A DNA stretch of 15,210 bases, from assembly GCA_002369315.1 (NCBI GenBank), contig DFDW01000038.1:1-15210 (forward strand). The letters are read 5' to 3'. The notes beneath the pieces were generated by a model. It saw nothing but the letters and a program-made list of their open reading frames with translations, did not search any database and had not been told where the DNA came from. Position numbers and translations under genes: made by a program. This DNA is from Ruminococcaceae bacterium UBA3818. GTDB taxonomy: Bacteria > Bacillota > Clostridia > Oscillospirales > Ruminococcaceae. This document shows, in pieces, positions 15,057 through 15,210 of this stretch (positions are counted from its first letter, which is position 1; each line of letters opens with the position of its first letter).

Positions 15057-15097
15057 GGAAAAGGTTCGAATCAATGATTGCTGAAAAGGCCTTTTCC
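15057..15097 (+). other. Inverted repeat downstream of yqfD
   Basis: GGAAAAGG (15057-15064) can pair with CCTTTTCC (15090-15097), and the latter can also pair with GGGAAAA just downstream (about 15102-15108). No T-run follows, so it is not a classical terminator, though it may mark the 3' end of the yqfC-yqfD message. There is no obvious gene from 15044 to 15138. Confidence 0.35.
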
Positions 15098-15138
15098 GAT
15101 GGGGAAAATACACGATAAAAATAATTTTAGAATAAATC

Positions 15139-15167
15139 TTGACAAAAGAGGAGATATTCGATATAAT
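15139..15167 (+). promoter_or_regulatory. Perfect-consensus sigma-A promoter for a stable RNA
   Basis: TTGACA (15139-15144) and TATAAT (15162-15167) are exactly 17 bases apart, with an A/T-rich stretch upstream (15108-15138) like an UP element. The predicted start is near 15174. A promoter this close to consensus is typical of rRNA and tRNA genes, which agrees with the tRNA-like sequence 24 bases downstream. Confidence 0.92.
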
Positions 15168-15190
15168 GAACAAGCGCTCAAAAAATATAT

Positions 15191-15210
15191 GGAGAAGTCG
15201 CCTAGCCCGG
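15191..15210 (+). tRNA. Probable tRNA-Ser, 5' end only (cut by window edge)
   Basis: The last 20 bases, GGAGAAGTCGCCTAGCCCGG, fit the start of a bacterial tRNA-Ser: a GGAGAAG acceptor strand, T at position 8, a GCC D-stem strand, then A14 and G15, followed by a D-loop beginning. GGA starts are usual for serine tRNAs, whereas leucine tRNAs usually begin with GC. The strong promoter just upstream supports a stable RNA. Anticodon, variable arm and 3' end are outside the window, so the identity is provisional. Confidence 0.6.

Noticed and set aside
1..15210. Mobile elements, CRISPR arrays, phage genes, defence systems
   Set aside because: No transposase, integrase, phage or defence-protein motif, no terminal inverted repeats with target duplications, and no regularly spaced repeats were found.

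Overview
The window looks like ordinary chromosome from an anaerobic, spore-forming member of the Clostridia (Firmicutes), probably of the Oscillospiraceae/Ruminococcaceae type. Four things point that way: an indolepyruvate:ferredoxin oxidoreductase next to a PaaK-type ligase and a tandem-ACT protein, the sporulation genes ylbJ, yqfC and yqfD, a tetrahydrofolate (THF) riboswitch in front of an ECF folate transporter, and strong AGGAGG-type ribosome sites with Gram-positive sigma-A promoters. I see no insertion sequence, phage gene, CRISPR array or toxin-antitoxin pair.

Layout. (a) 1-2269, plus strand: the 3' end of iorB, then paaK and a two-ACT-domain protein. Together these handle aryl-pyruvates, aryl-acyl-CoA and probably sensing of an amino acid or aromatic ligand. 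(b) 2270-3260, plus strand: promoter, THF riboswitch, long intrinsic terminator, folT, and a bidirectional terminator. (c) 3265-3423, minus strand: a 52-residue gene with a good ribosome site. (d) 3485-4216, plus strand: a HAD phosphatase ending in a bidirectional terminator shared with uvrA. (e) 4224-9094, minus strand: the uvrB-uvrA operon behind a near-consensus promoter with a perfect-match SOS (LexA) box at the predicted start site. (f) 9241-13438, minus strand: ylbJ, a 70-residue cysteine-rich protein and a 916-residue secreted zinc amidase with a glycosidase-like front half. (g) 13489-15043, plus strand: yqfC-yqfD behind a possible sigma-E promoter, divergent from ylbJ. (h) 15139-15210: a perfect TTGACA-17-TATAAT promoter leading into the first 20 bases of what appears to be tRNA-Ser.

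The clearest finding is the THF riboswitch. All of its helices can be traced, and its L3 loop is also complementary to the 5' arm of the terminator, which suggests a simple switching mechanism for folT. The best candidates for under-described biology are the 52-residue gene, the 70-residue Cys-rich protein beside the amidase, and the fusion of a degenerate glycosidase-like region to that amidase. I found no convincing wholly new multi-gene system.
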